A stretch of DNA of 64,000 bases from Indioceanicola profundi (GTDB lineage Bacteria; Pseudomonadota; Alphaproteobacteria; Azospirillales; Azospirillaceae): the NCBI RefSeq assembly GCF_003568845.1, contig NZ_CP030126.1, positions 2,197,001-2,261,000 on the forward strand. The letters are read 5' to 3'. Position numbers and translations under genes: made by a program. Positions 33,024 to 41,309 of this stretch are shown one piece after another. How positions within the stretch are numbered: position 1 is the first letter of the stretch; each line of letters opens with the position of its first letter. The notes below the pieces were generated by a model. It ran no database searches and was not told where the DNA came from. It saw nothing but the letters and a program-made list of their open reading frames with translations.

Positions 33024-34817
33024 ATGCGATTTGGCGGAGTGCTGCGGACCGTGCGTGGTGGCGTTTATTTCCTGCTGCTTTTTCTGCTGATGCCGGTCCC
33101 TGCGCTGGCACGGGATTTACAGGAGCCGACGCCGCTGCTGCATCCGACCGGCAGGCCCGATGCCGTCCTGCCGCCCGAGGGAAGCATCTGGATCGCAGCG
33201 GAAACCTTTGCGGCAGGCCCTTATTCCGGGGGCGGCGGCGCTACGGTCGGCGCCCGTCCGCTGCCCGGCCTGGTGCTCTCCCTGCATCAGACCTCTTTCG
33301 ATGATGGTTCAGCGGACGCGTTGCTGCGGCTGTGGCCGGAGGCAGACCGCCGCCCGGCCCTGTTCCTGGGGGCTGCCGGCCTCGGCGGAGTCGCGGAGGA
33401 TCGCAGCTTGTTTCTGGGCGCGGGGAGCCGCCTCGGCCCTTTTGAAGCGACCGCCGGCTTGTCCTGGCGCGGCAGCGACCGATCTGGTGTCGAAGACTGG
33501 CCGGACCCTTGGGGCAGCGTACGCTGGCAGGATGCCTACCGCCGCTTCGCCATCCAGGCGGAAGCCGGGCGCGTGGGTCGGCATCGCGAGCCGCGCCTGA
33601 CAGGCCAGTACCGCCTGCTCCCCTGGATGAGCATCGGTGCGGGGGCGGAGTGGCGACGCGGGATCTTCACCACCCTGACCCTCTCCGCCCCCATCGCGGA
33701 GCTGCCCGTCCGCACACGGCCACGAACCGGCGTCACCCATGTCGCCGGACGTGAAATATGGGTCCAGGCAGCACGGGAGCAGCCGCTGGCCGCGACCCTG
33801 GGCCGCGCTGCCCTGGACCTTGCCCCGCCCGACGGGGAGATCACCCTGCATGCGCATGAGGGCGGGCTGCCGGGCATCGCGGTGACTATGATGGCTGGCG
33901 ACCTTGCGCGCGCGGCGGCGCACAATGGCAGCCCGGAGGAGATTGCCGGCAACGCCCTGTTCCGCCCCGCCGACCCGCCCGGCGCGGGACCGCTTCTCTG
34001 GACACCAGAGGGCACGCTGCTGCTGGACCATGGACCGGGAGTCGAAAACAGCGGATGGGTCAGCCGGGCGATGCTGGATGCGGGCCTGGAGGTTGGCCAT
34101 CCATGGGGCTTCCGCGCCGGAGGGGCGTTGCGGCTGACCCTGGACAGCACGGCGGACCGGCTGCCCGTGCCGCAGCTGGAGGCGGCGGTGCGGTCCGATC
34201 TGGCGGACCATGCGGCGGCCGGGGTGGCGTTGGAGCGGCTGTACCTGATGTGGAACGGACGTCTTGCCCCCGGCCTGCTTGCCATGGTCGAGGCCGGACA
34301 TTTCGAGGAGATGTTCGGCGGTGCCGGCGGGGAACTGCGCTGGCAGTCTTTCGACAGCCGCCATAGCCTGAGTCTCGAGCTGCACCATGTCTGGAAGCGG
34401 GAATCCGGCCATATCGCCGTTTGGCGGGGTACCGGGCGCACCACCGGCCTGTTGACCGCCGGCTATGATCTGCCCGGCCGGGACGCCGCCGCGACCCTGT
34501 CCGCCGGGTGGTTCCTGGATGGAGACGCCGGTATCCAGGCCGGGCTGGAGCGCTGGTTCGACAATGGGGCTGGACTTGGCGGCACGGTGACCTGGTCGGA
34601 TGGCGTGGCCCTGGGCCTACGGCTGCGCGTCCCGCTGGACGTCAATCTGGGGCCGGTTCCATTGGCTCTGGAAATGCGCGCCCGCCCGCATGGGCGTGAT
34701 CGGGGACAGCGGCTGGAACGTCCGCACCAGCTGGAGGACCTTGCCCGGATGGTCGGGCTCGGCCGGCTTGCCCGGAGCTGGCCCGCGCTTCTCGACCGGG
34801 GCAATCCGCAGCCATGA
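33024..34817 (+). CDS. YjbH-like outer-membrane exopolysaccharide/capsule protein
   Basis: 597-residue exported protein with a signal peptide ending VPALARD and a long beta-rich body, typical of the YjbH family (outer-membrane lipoprotein-like barrels tied to exopolysaccharide export). Recognisable parts are GRPDAVLPPEGS near the start, repeated two-residue hydrophobic alternation in the barrel, and a late ERPHQLEDLARMVG segment. No other yjb genes adjoin it. The ATG at 33024 lies in the loop of a hairpin and has no clear ribosome site. A GTG at 33051 could be the start and would keep the whole signal peptide. Confidence 0.75.
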   Translation: MRFGGVLRTVRGGVYFLLLFLLMPVPALARDLQEPTPLLHPTGRPDAVLPPEGSIWIAAETFAAGPYSGGGGATVGARPLPGLVLSLHQTSFDDGSADALLRLWPEADRRPALFLGAAGLGGVAEDRSLFLGAGSRLGPFEATAGLSWRGSDRSGVEDWPDPWGSVRWQDAYRRFAIQAEAGRVGRHREPRLTGQYRLLPWMSIGAGAEWRRGIFTTLTLSAPIAELPVRTRPRTGVTHVAGREIWVQAAREQPLAATLGRAALDLAPPDGEITLHAHEGGLPGIAVTMMAGDLARAAAHNGSPEEIAGNALFRPADPPGAGPLLWTPEGTLLLDHGPGVENSGWVSRAMLDAGLEVGHPWGFRAGGALRLTLDSTADRLPVPQLEAAVRSDLADHAAAGVALERLYLMWNGRLAPGLLAMVEAGHFEEMFGGAGGELRWQSFDSRHSLSLELHHVWKRESGHIAVWRGTGRTTGLLTAGYDLPGRDAAATLSAGWFLDGDAGIQAGLERWFDNGAGLGGTVTWSDGVALGLRLRVPLDVNLGPVPLALEMRARPHGRDRGQRLERPHQLEDLARMVGLGRLARSWPALLDRGNPQP

Positions 34818-34918
34818 TCTGCGCGCTCGGTCTAAATCGGAATCGCCTGCCATGCTCCTCGCCCGCAGGGCATATCCTGGATGCGGCGGATTTGCCGGAT
34901 ATTCTACAGGAGGAACAC

Positions 34919-35125
34919 ATGGCGGCGGACGCGGCGCAGTTGCGGGAACTGGCGGTAAAGATTTCCGTCGCCTACCTGCGCGCCAACCCGGTCACGGCGG
35001 ACAAGGTCGGCAATATGGTCCGGGACACCTATGAGGCGCTGTCCGCCTGCGCGGCTCCCCGGACGGAGCCGGTTCCCCTTGCGGTACCGCCAGCCCGTCA
35101 GGGTAAACGGACCGCACGCGCCTGA
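34919..35125 (+). CDS. Solo MucR/Ros N-terminal domain without zinc finger
   Basis: 68-residue protein. Residues 7-43 ([20 protein letters not shown] then [10 protein letters not shown]) match the N-terminal oligomerisation domain of MucR/Ros regulators. The usual C-terminal C2H2 zinc finger is absent: the protein ends in a basic tail KRTARA, and no finger is seen in the next frames. A perfect AGGAGG ribosome site lies ahead of the ATG, so it is probably translated. It could act as a dominant-negative or a hetero-oligomer partner of full-length MucR. Several small MucR-like proteins exist in this order, so it may be a family member rather than a remnant. Confidence 0.7.
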   Translation: MAADAAQLRELAVKISVAYLRANPVTADKVGNMVRDTYEALSACAAPRTEPVPLAVPPARQGKRTARA

Positions 35126-35143
35126 GTCCAAAGGGACTTCAGC

Positions 35144-35169
35144 GGAACCTGGAAGTGGAGCGGATTGTT
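35144..35169 (+). promoter_or_regulatory. EcfG-type promoter candidate for DUF1328 gene (GGAAC-N17-TGTT)
   Basis: GGAAC at 35144-35148, 17 bases, TGTT at 35166-35169, 62 bases before the start codon. One mismatch to consensus. Confidence 0.45.
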
Positions 35170-35231
35170 TTCATCCAGTGAGCGCGCCTGACAGAACCGG
35201 GCGCGCACCCTGGAGGAAAGGACCGCCTCAA

Positions 35232-35396
35232 ATGCTCTACTGGGCGCTGATATTCTTCATTGTGGCAATTGTCGCCGGCATCTTCGGATTCGGCGGCGTT
35301 GCCTCTGCATCGGCCGGGATCGCGCAGATCCTGTTCTTCATTTTCCTGGTGGTATTCGTCGTCTCGCTCATCATGGGCCTGGTGCGGCGGCGCTGA
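35232..35396 (+). CDS. DUF1328 (YtjA-type) small membrane protein
   Basis: 54-residue protein made of two hydrophobic helices ([18 protein letters not shown] and [17 protein letters not shown]) and a basic end RRR. This is the complete DUF1328 signature, including the [15 protein letters not shown] turn. The family is widespread among stress-induced genes; the function is unknown. Its 3' end overlaps the convergent anti-sigma gene by 26 bp. Confidence 0.92.
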   Translation: MLYWALIFFIVAIVAGIFGFGGVASASAGIAQILFFIFLVVFVVSLIMGLVRRR

Positions 35397-35862
35397 AGCC
35401 GGCGTCGCCGTCCCAGGACTGCGGAGCGAAATCCTGGATATCCAGGATAAGCCCGCCGGACACCACGGCCATCGCCACGGCCGCGGCGATTCCGGCCACG
35501 GCTGCCATACGGGTGCGGGTGCGCCGTACGCGCATCCGCTCCTGTTCCGAGCGCCGCCGGGACAGCACAGCCAGGAGCTGGGGCGGAATCGGCTCTTCCA
35601 GGACGGGATCGTAGAGGGCATGCAGCCCGTCCACCTGGGCCCGATAGGCCACGGCGCGCGCGGCCATCTGGGGATCGCGCGACAGGCATTGCCCCACGGC
35701 GGCTGCCATGCGGGCCGGCAGCTCCCCGTCTATCCAGGCGTGGACATCGTCCGGGTCGGCCAACGGCTTCGCCCTCGCCCCGGCGGACGGGCCGGCCGGA
35801 ACCAGGTAGAGGCGGTGCGCCTCGCGCCGGATGGGGCGCCCGTCAGGCAGTTTCCCGCTCAT
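35371..35862 (-). CDS. Transmembrane anti-sigma factor
   Basis: 163-residue partner of the upstream ECF sigma factor. An N-terminal cytoplasmic domain begins [19 protein letters not shown], the standard anti-sigma helix, followed by one transmembrane helix ([21 protein letters not shown], near residue 130) and a short periplasmic tail. No HxxxCxxC zinc motif is present. The start at 35862 overlaps the sigma gene by 20 bp; an in-frame ATG at 35898 also exists. The periplasmic end is too short to be a sensor domain. Confidence 0.85.
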   Translation of the reverse strand: MSGKLPDGRPIRREAHRLYLVPAGPSAGARAKPLADPDDVHAWIDGELPARMAAAVGQCLSRDPQMAARAVAYRAQVDGLHALYDPVLEEPIPPQLLAVLSRRRSEQERMRVRRTRTRMAAVAGIAAAVAMAVVSGGLILDIQDFAPQSWDGDAGFSAAAPGP

Positions 35863-36544
35863 GCGCCGGCTCGACCCCGTCATCTGCCGCTCCGCCATCC
35901 ATCAACAGGCGCAGGGCGCGCCGGCCGCGGGAGAGGCGGGATTTCACCGTGCCGATGGACACGTCCAGGATTTCCGCCGCTTCGGCGTAGCTGATGCCTT
36001 CCAGCCCGATCAGCAGGACGACTTCACGCTGCTCCTGCGGAACCTTGTCCAGGGCGCGCCGCAGATCGCGCAGTTCCAGGCGCACCACCTGGGAGCCATG
36101 GCTGCCGCCCAGCCCGGTCTGAACCTCGCCGTCGATATCAACGAAGGTCTGCTGACGGCGGATGCCGTTGATGTGCAGATTGCGCAGGATCGTGAACAGC
36201 CACGCACGAAGGTTCGTGCCGGGCTGCCATAGATGCAGACGGCTCAGCGCGCGTTCCAGGCATTCCTGCACCAGATCGTCGGCCAGGGCCGTATCCCGCA
36301 CCATGGCGCGGGCAAAGCGGCGCAGGCGGGGAATTTCCGCCTCGATCTGGGAAATCACCTCCGGGCTGTTCTCAGCCCCCCGGCGCGGCTCCTGTCCGGC
36401 CTCAGGCGCAACAACCGCCTGTGCCGCCGGCGCGCTGTCCTGCGGAGCGGCTGTCGACCTTGCCTCGGTCCTACGACCCGACGTGGCCGGGGTATCGCCG
36501 TCCATCATGTAACCCCACTGCTTAGGTTCGCTTGGTTCAGCCAT
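35843..36544 (-). CDS. ECF RNA polymerase sigma factor
   Basis: 233-residue ECF sigma factor. Region 2 is LRRFARAMVRDTALADDLVQE through LRAWLFTILRNLHINGIRR, and region 4 is VPQEQREVVLLIGLEGISYA with the helix-turn-helix AAEILDVSIGTVKSRLSRGR. About 65 disordered residues precede region 2, more than in most ECF factors. It is paired with a membrane anti-sigma factor. It is therefore not the PhyR/NepR-controlled EcfG itself, though GGAAC-type promoters are used by several related ECF groups. No GGAAC-type autoregulatory box was found upstream. Confidence 0.9.
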   Translation of the reverse strand: MAEPSEPKQWGYMMDGDTPATSGRRTEARSTAAPQDSAPAAQAVVAPEAGQEPRRGAENSPEVISQIEAEIPRLRRFARAMVRDTALADDLVQECLERALSRLHLWQPGTNLRAWLFTILRNLHINGIRRQQTFVDIDGEVQTGLGGSHGSQVVRLELRDLRRALDKVPQEQREVVLLIGLEGISYAEAAEILDVSIGTVKSRLSRGRRALRLLMDGGAADDGVEPAHERETA

Positions 36545-36873
36545 CTTAGGCCCGGTTCAAGTATTGTGTCGCAGGCGCAAAAGTACCACCCCCCTTTCCG
36601 ATAGCCATTGCGCGATATTGGTCAGCACAGGATCAGTTCCGTCCGACGTACTTGAACAATCAGCATAGTGGTTCGGTCTATGCCAATGGATATGCACCAC
36701 CCCGAAATCTCAGATGCCTTGGCGTGATAAAAACAAGACCTTGCAGACACCACCTAACGCAGATGTGCGGTGTCCCATTCTTTCGGATAAACCCTAGTCC
36801 GATTGGCCCGGTTGGCGGGACTACCCCGCTTCGTGTAGGTCGGTCTACCGGTCAACAAACCTCTCCGGTGGAC
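36545..36873. other. 329-bp divergent gap, AT-richer than the window
   Basis: Gap between the ECF sigma gene and the SEL1/transglycosylase gene. It is noticeably less GC-rich than its surroundings. I found no convincing ORF, hairpin with T-tract, or GGAAC-type box on the sigma side. It must hold promoters for both genes. Confidence 0.5.
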
Positions 36874-37845
36874 ATGCGAGCTCCGCACTTTTTCTTCACC
36901 GTGATTTGCCTTTCATTGGTCACGACTGTGTCAGCGTGGGCGGATGCTGATCTGTCCATCCGCGACCTGGCGAAGCGTGCAGCACTGGGGCAGATGGACG
37001 CCCGGTACGAACTCGGCAACCGCTTGAAGCGGGGCATCGACGTTCCGGCCGATCCACACGCGGCGGTGGAGCAATTCTGTGCAGCGGCGCGCAACGGGCA
37101 TGCCGATGCGGCCTATGTCATGGGCAATATGTTCCTGACCGGCGAGTTGGCCCTGCCCAGCGACCCGGCCCAGGCGGCAGCCTGGTTCGCTCTTGCGGCG
37201 GAAGCCGGGCACGCCAGCGCCAGGGCCGAGCTTGGCAAGCTGCCACGCCGCCGGGCCAAGGCTCCCGCCTGCAGCGGGCGGGAACTGATGGAGAGCGAAT
37301 TCAAGGTGCCAAGCCGGCTTGCGCGCATGGTCCGCCGCATGGCCCCGCGCTACGGGCTGGAGCCGGATTTCGTGCTGGCCGTGGTGGCGGTGGAGTCCGC
37401 CTTCCGGACCGATGCGGTCTCGCCCATGCAGGCGCGCGGCCTGATGCAGCTTACCGATGCCACTGCGAAGCGCTTCGGCGTCGAGGACCCTCTCGACGCG
37501 GAGCAGAACCTGCGCGGCGGGATGAGCTTCCTGGCCGACCTGATCGCCCAGTATGACGGCGACCTGCGGCTGGTGCTGGCCGCCTACAACGCCGGACCGG
37601 GCGCGGTTCAACGCTATGACGGCGTGCCGCCCTTCGCGGAAACCCGGGCCTACATCCAGAAGGTCCGCCGCTACTATCCTCGGGACCGCCACCCGCTGCA
37701 GGACAAGGGCATTGGCCGGCTGCCCGACACGCTGGTGGCCGCCCTTCCCGACGAAGGCAGCAGCGAAGCCTCGACCAGCATCGAGACGACGCCGGAAATC
37801 GGAATCTCGCCCGGCAGCCGCCAGATGGCCCGTCCGGCGGACTGA
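36874..37845 (+). CDS. Lytic transglycosylase with SEL1-like repeats
   Basis: 323-residue periplasmic protein. A signal peptide (ends SAWADA), then SEL1/TPR-like helical repeats (AALGQMDARYELGNRLKRG, GHADAAYVMGNMFLTGE, AAAWFALAAEAGHASA), then an SLT domain. The catalytic glutamate lies in VVAVESAFRTDAVSPMQARG, followed by GLMQLTDATAKRFGV and LAAYNAGPGAVQRY. The ATG at 36874 starts the signal peptide; the 74-codon upstream extension is unlikely. It probably remodels peptidoglycan, with the repeats binding partners. Confidence 0.9.
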   Translation: MRAPHFFFTVICLSLVTTVSAWADADLSIRDLAKRAALGQMDARYELGNRLKRGIDVPADPHAAVEQFCAAARNGHADAAYVMGNMFLTGELALPSDPAQAAAWFALAAEAGHASARAELGKLPRRRAKAPACSGRELMESEFKVPSRLARMVRRMAPRYGLEPDFVLAVVAVESAFRTDAVSPMQARGLMQLTDATAKRFGVEDPLDAEQNLRGGMSFLADLIAQYDGDLRLVLAAYNAGPGAVQRYDGVPPFAETRAYIQKVRRYYPRDRHPLQDKGIGRLPDTLVAALPDEGSSEASTSIETTPEIGISPGSRQMARPAD

Positions 37846-37920
37846 TGCGTCCGCCTTTTCCCTGGTCCCGTCTGCCGGCCTTTGCCAATCTCCCCACGGA
37901 TCGAAGCTGGGAGGACAGGC

Positions 37921-38763
37921 GTGAAGCTGCTGCGTTGGGGACTGAGGGGAGCGGAACAGCCAGGGCTGCTGGACAGCAATGGCGTTCTGCGCGATCTGAC
38001 CGGCCATGTGCCCGATATCGCGGGAGAAGTTCTGTCCCCTGCCGGGCTGGACCGGTTGCGTACGCTTGACCCCGACACGCTGCCCCTGGTGCCGGGCACA
38101 CCCCGGCTGGGTCCGCCAGTGGGCGGCACCGGCAAGTTCGTCGCTATCGGGCTGAACTATGCCGATCATGCGGCCGAGACCGGGGCCGCCGTGCCGCCGG
38201 AGCCAGTGGTATTCCTGAAGGCGACGAGCTGCATCGTCGGCCCGAACGATGATGTCGAGATCCCGCGCGGCTCGGTGAAGACCGACTGGGAGGTGGAGCT
38301 TGGCGTGGTGATCGGCTCCACCGCCAAATACGTGCCGCTGGAATCGGCGCTGGACCATGTGGCCGGGTACTGCGTGGTCAACGACGTGTCGGAGCGGGAC
38401 TTCCAGATGAACCGGTCCGGCACCTGGGACAAGGGCAAGGGTCACGACGGATTCGGTCCTGTCGGCCCCTGGCTGGTCACCCGGGACGAGGTGCCGGAGC
38501 CGCAGGACCTCCGCCTCTGGCTGGAGGTGGACGGGCGCCGCTACCAGGATGGCAGCACCCGCACCATGGTCTACGGCGTGGCCTTCCTGGTCCATTATCT
38601 CAGCCAGTTCATGACGCTGCATCCTGGCGACCTGATCTGCACCGGCACGCCGCCGGGCGTCGGGCTGGGCCAGAAGCCGCCCGTGTTCCTGAAGCCTGGA
38701 CAGACCATGCGCCTGTCGGTGGAGGGGTTGGGGGTGCAGACCCAGCGGACCGTCCAAGCCTGA
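37921..38763 (+). CDS. Fumarylacetoacetate hydrolase (FAH) family protein
   Basis: 280-residue FAH-fold enzyme. Motifs: KFVAIGLNYADHAAE, then metal ligands in DWEVELGVVIG and YCVVNDVSERDFQ, and GDLICTGTPPGVG. Characterised relatives split or decarboxylate beta-keto and 2-keto acids or act as ureidoglycolate lyases. The GTG start with GAGGAC upstream gives the family's usual N-terminus VKLLRWG. The substrate is not determinable. It is a monocistronic-looking gene. Confidence 0.88.
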   Translation: MKLLRWGLRGAEQPGLLDSNGVLRDLTGHVPDIAGEVLSPAGLDRLRTLDPDTLPLVPGTPRLGPPVGGTGKFVAIGLNYADHAAETGAAVPPEPVVFLKATSCIVGPNDDVEIPRGSVKTDWEVELGVVIGSTAKYVPLESALDHVAGYCVVNDVSERDFQMNRSGTWDKGKGHDGFGPVGPWLVTRDEVPEPQDLRLWLEVDGRRYQDGSTRTMVYGVAFLVHYLSQFMTLHPGDLICTGTPPGVGLGQKPPVFLKPGQTMRLSVEGLGVQTQRTVQA

Positions 38764-38870
38764 TCCGCCGTTCCGTATCAGCCGTCCGGTTAGGTTCGGG
38801 TACGCCCCCTCCCCCTTTCCCCTGAGCGCGCCCCATGGCTGGACCCGGCGCGGATCACCATATGGGGGAG

Positions 38871-39449
38871 ATGACAGCCCATCCGCCCCGCCCCGTGCGA
38901 ACCGCCTGTCTGCTGGCATTCGCACTGATGCTCCCCGCCCTTCCGGTGGGCGCGCAGGAGAACCCGCTGCTGCGTCCGTCGCCGTTGGCGCCGCAACGCC
39001 TTTCGCCCGCCCCCGGCCGGCTGGACGCGGTGGAGCAGGAGAAGGCGCGTGCCTACCGCGACTCGCTCCAGAGCGAGCTGTACGACCGGCAGCGGCTTGA
39101 CGCTTTCGACCGGCTGCCCCTGTCGGAGCGGCGTGACCTGTTCGAACTGCAGGGGGAAGCGGACCGGATTGGCCGGGTGCTGCGACGGCCCGGCGAATCG
39201 CCGGCCGGCGTGCCCAACCAGGGCACCGAGGTCGAGCGCATCCTCTCCGGCGAAGCCCCCCTGCCCGGGAGCGAGGCTCTGCCCCGGCTGGGACGGGGCG
39301 GGGCCACCCTCAAGCCCGGCCAGCGGGTCGTGCCGCCAGACCAGGCGCCAGACTCCGGGCAGACAGCCTCGGGTCCGCAGGAACTCGGCTCGCCGGGCGG
39401 GCGCATGGAATTCGGCTGGGGCGGACCCAGCCGTCCCGTGGGCCAGTGA
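38871..39449 (+). CDS. Secreted hypothetical protein, proline-rich C-terminus
   Basis: About 192 residues: signal peptide (LLAFALMLPALPVGAQE), a helical, charged middle (EQEKARAYRDSLQSELYDRQRLDAF to LFELQGEADRIGRV), then a glycine- and proline-rich tail. I recognise no family. In-frame ATGs at 38835 and 38862 are alternatives; the chosen one gives the most compact signal peptide. Confidence 0.6.
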   Translation: MTAHPPRPVRTACLLAFALMLPALPVGAQENPLLRPSPLAPQRLSPAPGRLDAVEQEKARAYRDSLQSELYDRQRLDAFDRLPLSERRDLFELQGEADRIGRVLRRPGESPAGVPNQGTEVERILSGEAPLPGSEALPRLGRGGATLKPGQRVVPPDQAPDSGQTASGPQELGSPGGRMEFGWGGPSRPVGQ

Positions 39450-39704
39450 CTCGGCCCAATCTTCCCCGCGGGCGGCAGAGGCTCGCAGCACGGAAATGCC
39501 GGGCATTGCCTGGACCTGCCAGCGGGTGATTGCGGCGCTGGCCGTCAATTCCATCGATCCTACGTACACGAACTTTCAACTCCGCCAGTGGACGGGCTTT
39601 GTCGCCGGAACTGGAAGGCAGGCGTCGGATATCTGTCCGGCATCTCCGGACAGAAACGGCGGCCAACGCGTTCTTGTTATGTTCTTACAATAGGGGCCAA
39701 TCAA
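39450..39704. other. Non-coding stretch upstream of the Pmp3 promoter
   Basis: Part of a 340-bp gap between the secreted protein and Pmp3. A small AT-rich patch (TTCTTGTTATGTTCTTACAA, near 39671-39690) lies just upstream of the EcfG-type box. No gene or clear hairpin was seen. Confidence 0.5.
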
Positions 39705-39730
39705 GGAACGTTCCGAAGCCGATCCCCGTT
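39705..39730 (+). promoter_or_regulatory. EcfG-type promoter for Pmp3-DUF4112 (GGAAC-N17-CGTT)
   Basis: GGAAC at 39705-39709, 17 bases, CGTT at 39727-39730: a full consensus match, 59 bases before the Pmp3 start. Confidence 0.68.
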
Positions 39731-39789
39731 AAAGGCGCCAAAGGGCCGAGCAGCCCGATCCGTCCGATACAGCCAAGGAGAAAGCGCAC

Positions 39790-39951
39790 ATGGACGTTCT
39801 TCGCATCCTCCTCGCCATCCTTCTGCCGCCCGTGGGCGTCTTTCTGCAGGTGGGACTTGGCCTGCACTTCTGGCTCAATATCCTGCTGACGATCCTGGGC
39901 TACATCCCCGGCATCATCCACGCGATCTACGTCATCATAAAATACAAGTGA
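39790..39951 (+). CDS. Pmp3/YqaE-family small membrane protein
   Basis: 53-residue protein with two hydrophobic helices and the family signature LLPPVGVFLQVGLGLHFWLN followed by LLTILGYIPGIIHAIYVI. These proteolipids are induced by salt, cold and membrane stress in bacteria, yeast and plants. It is too short to be noticed by size alone but complete, and a consensus EcfG promoter lies 59 bases upstream. Its stop overlaps the next gene's GTG start. Confidence 0.93.
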   Translation: MDVLRILLAILLPPVGVFLQVGLGLHFWLNILLTILGYIPGIIHAIYVIIKYK

Positions 39952-40346
39952 GCCCCGCCGTGCGTCGTCCTCCCAAGGCTCTCGACCCCGTGAAAGTGGC
40001 GGAGTTGCGCAATCTGGCCGACCTGCTGGACAGCCGGTGGCGCGTGCCCGGCACCGACTGGCGCTTTGGCGTGGACGGTGTGGCCAGCATCATCCCCGGC
40101 CTGGGCGACACGGCGACAGGCGTGGTCGGCGCCTACATCATCTGGCAGGCGGCCCGCATCGGCGTGCCGCGCAGCACGCTGGTCCGTATGGCGGCCAATG
40201 TCGGGGTCGACTGGGCCGTAGGCTCCATTCCCGTGCTTGGCACCATCTTCGACTTCGCCTTCAAGTCCAATCAGCGCAACATGCGCCTGCTGAACCAGCA
40301 TCTGGACACGTTCGAGAGCATGGAGGCGGAGCGGTACCGGAAATAG
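39948..40346 (+). CDS. DUF4112 membrane protein
   Basis: 132-residue protein. After a basic N-terminus, the segments LADLLDSRWRVPGTDWRFGVDG, IIPGLGDTATGVVGAYIIWQAAR and PVLGTIFDFAFKSNQRN define DUF4112, a two-helix membrane family of unknown function. The GTG at 39948 overlaps the Pmp3 stop by 4 bp, so the two form a coupled stress operon. A second GTG four codons later is a possible start. Confidence 0.85.
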   Translation: MSPAVRRPPKALDPVKVAELRNLADLLDSRWRVPGTDWRFGVDGVASIIPGLGDTATGVVGAYIIWQAARIGVPRSTLVRMAANVGVDWAVGSIPVLGTIFDFAFKSNQRNMRLLNQHLDTFESMEAERYRK

Positions 40347-40460
40347 GGCCGGGTCCCCGCCCCATCTTGGTCACAGCGCCTCCACCCCGAAATTAAGGTC
40401 CCATTCACCAAACCGCCCCACCCTTCGATCCGGTCTTCACGGCTGAAAGGGGGTGCGTCC

Positions 40461-41093
40461 ATGTTCAGGTCAGACAACAAGATCGGGTTCCGTTTCGGCC
40501 GTGAGCCGGAGGAGGCGGGCGACAATGCCGAGGACCGGCAATCCGCCCTGAAATCGGCCATGCAGGCCTCCACCCAGCGCTCCGGCCTGCCCGCCCCCCG
40601 CCCGGTGACGGGGGAGACCCTCCCGCCCGTCGCCGCGGCTCCGATCCCTGCCATTCCCGGTTTCCGTCCCCGCCCCTCCGAAACCCGTCCGACCGAGGAC
40701 AGCATGCTCCCGACCAGCACGATCCGCGCCGACGAGCGCGCCGCCCAGCCCGTGATCGCCCAGGCCCGCGCCATCATCGGCCAGGTGCAGAGCGACGAGG
40801 ACGCCCGCGCCCTGGAAACGGTGCTGAAGACCATCGACACCATCGCCGCCCGGCAGATGGATTTCGAGCGGGAACTGCGTCTGGCCCGCGACACCGCCGC
40901 CAAGGCCACCGCCGACCGCGCCCGCCTGCAGGAAGAGAACCAGCAGATGCGCGACCTGCTGTCCTCCCTGCTGAAGACCGTGGAGACCGAGCGCCGCCGC
41001 CGCTCCGACGCCGTCGGTCGCATCGGCGACCGCCTGAAGTCCCTGGCCGTCACGCTGGGCGAGCAGCCCGCCGAGAAGACCGAAGCCGCCTGA
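40461..41093 (+). CDS. Coiled-coil hypothetical protein
   Basis: 210 residues. The first half is proline-rich and disordered (about 40-85); the second half is a continuous charged helix (DEDARALETVLKTIDTIAAR, then REL, TADRARLQEENQQMRDLLSS) that should form a coiled coil. No signal peptide or membrane segment. A strong terminator follows. I do not recognise a family. Confidence 0.7.
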   Translation: MFRSDNKIGFRFGREPEEAGDNAEDRQSALKSAMQASTQRSGLPAPRPVTGETLPPVAAAPIPAIPGFRPRPSETRPTEDSMLPTSTIRADERAAQPVIAQARAIIGQVQSDEDARALETVLKTIDTIAARQMDFERELRLARDTAAKATADRARLQEENQQMRDLLSSLLKTVETERRRRSDAVGRIGDRLKSLAVTLGEQPAEKTEAA

Positions 41094-41099
41094 TCCGGA

Positions 41100-41127
41100 A
41101 CAGGCCGTCCCGCCCCGGACGGCCTGT
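41100..41127 (+). terminator. Hairpin after the coiled-coil gene
   Basis: ACAGGCCGTCC, loop CGCCCC, GGACGGCCTGT: a perfect 11-bp stem 6 bases after the stop codon, immediately before REP-like copy B. Confidence 0.75.
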
Positions 41128-41143
41128 ACTCGCTCCCGATCCC

Positions 41144-41226
41144 GTAGGTCGCAAGAAGCGCAGCGCATTGCGACGGCCAACGCCGCAAGCATCGTCGCAA
41201 TCCGCCTTCGGCTCCTCGCGACCTAC
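41144..41226. repeat. REP-like palindromic element, copy B
   Basis: 83 bp between GTAGGTCGC and GCGACCTAC. The interior matches copy A (5967-6053) in several blocks, especially the right arm (GTCGCAATCCG through CTCCTCGCGACCTAC). It lies after a terminator and before the polyamine leader region. Confidence 0.78.
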
Positions 41227-41275
41227 GCTGTTCCACCCATGCGCCCACCAATTTGCAGGCTACCGCGATAGAGGC

Positions 41276-41303
41276 TTGCATCCTGGGCGGAAATGCATAA
41301 TTA
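41276..41303 (+). promoter_or_regulatory. Candidate promoter of the ornithine decarboxylase leader
   Basis: TTGCAT, 16 bases, TAATTA, in an AT-rich island (ATGCATAATTAAAC) unusual for this window. It would start a leader of about 425 bases. Confidence 0.45.
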
Positions 41304-41309
41304 AACGTC

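Noticed and set aside
36545-36660. Autoregulatory GGAAC box for the ECF sigma gene
   Set aside because: A GTTCC (minus-strand GGAAC) occurs at 36636, but no matching -10 element stands 16 or 17 bases away.
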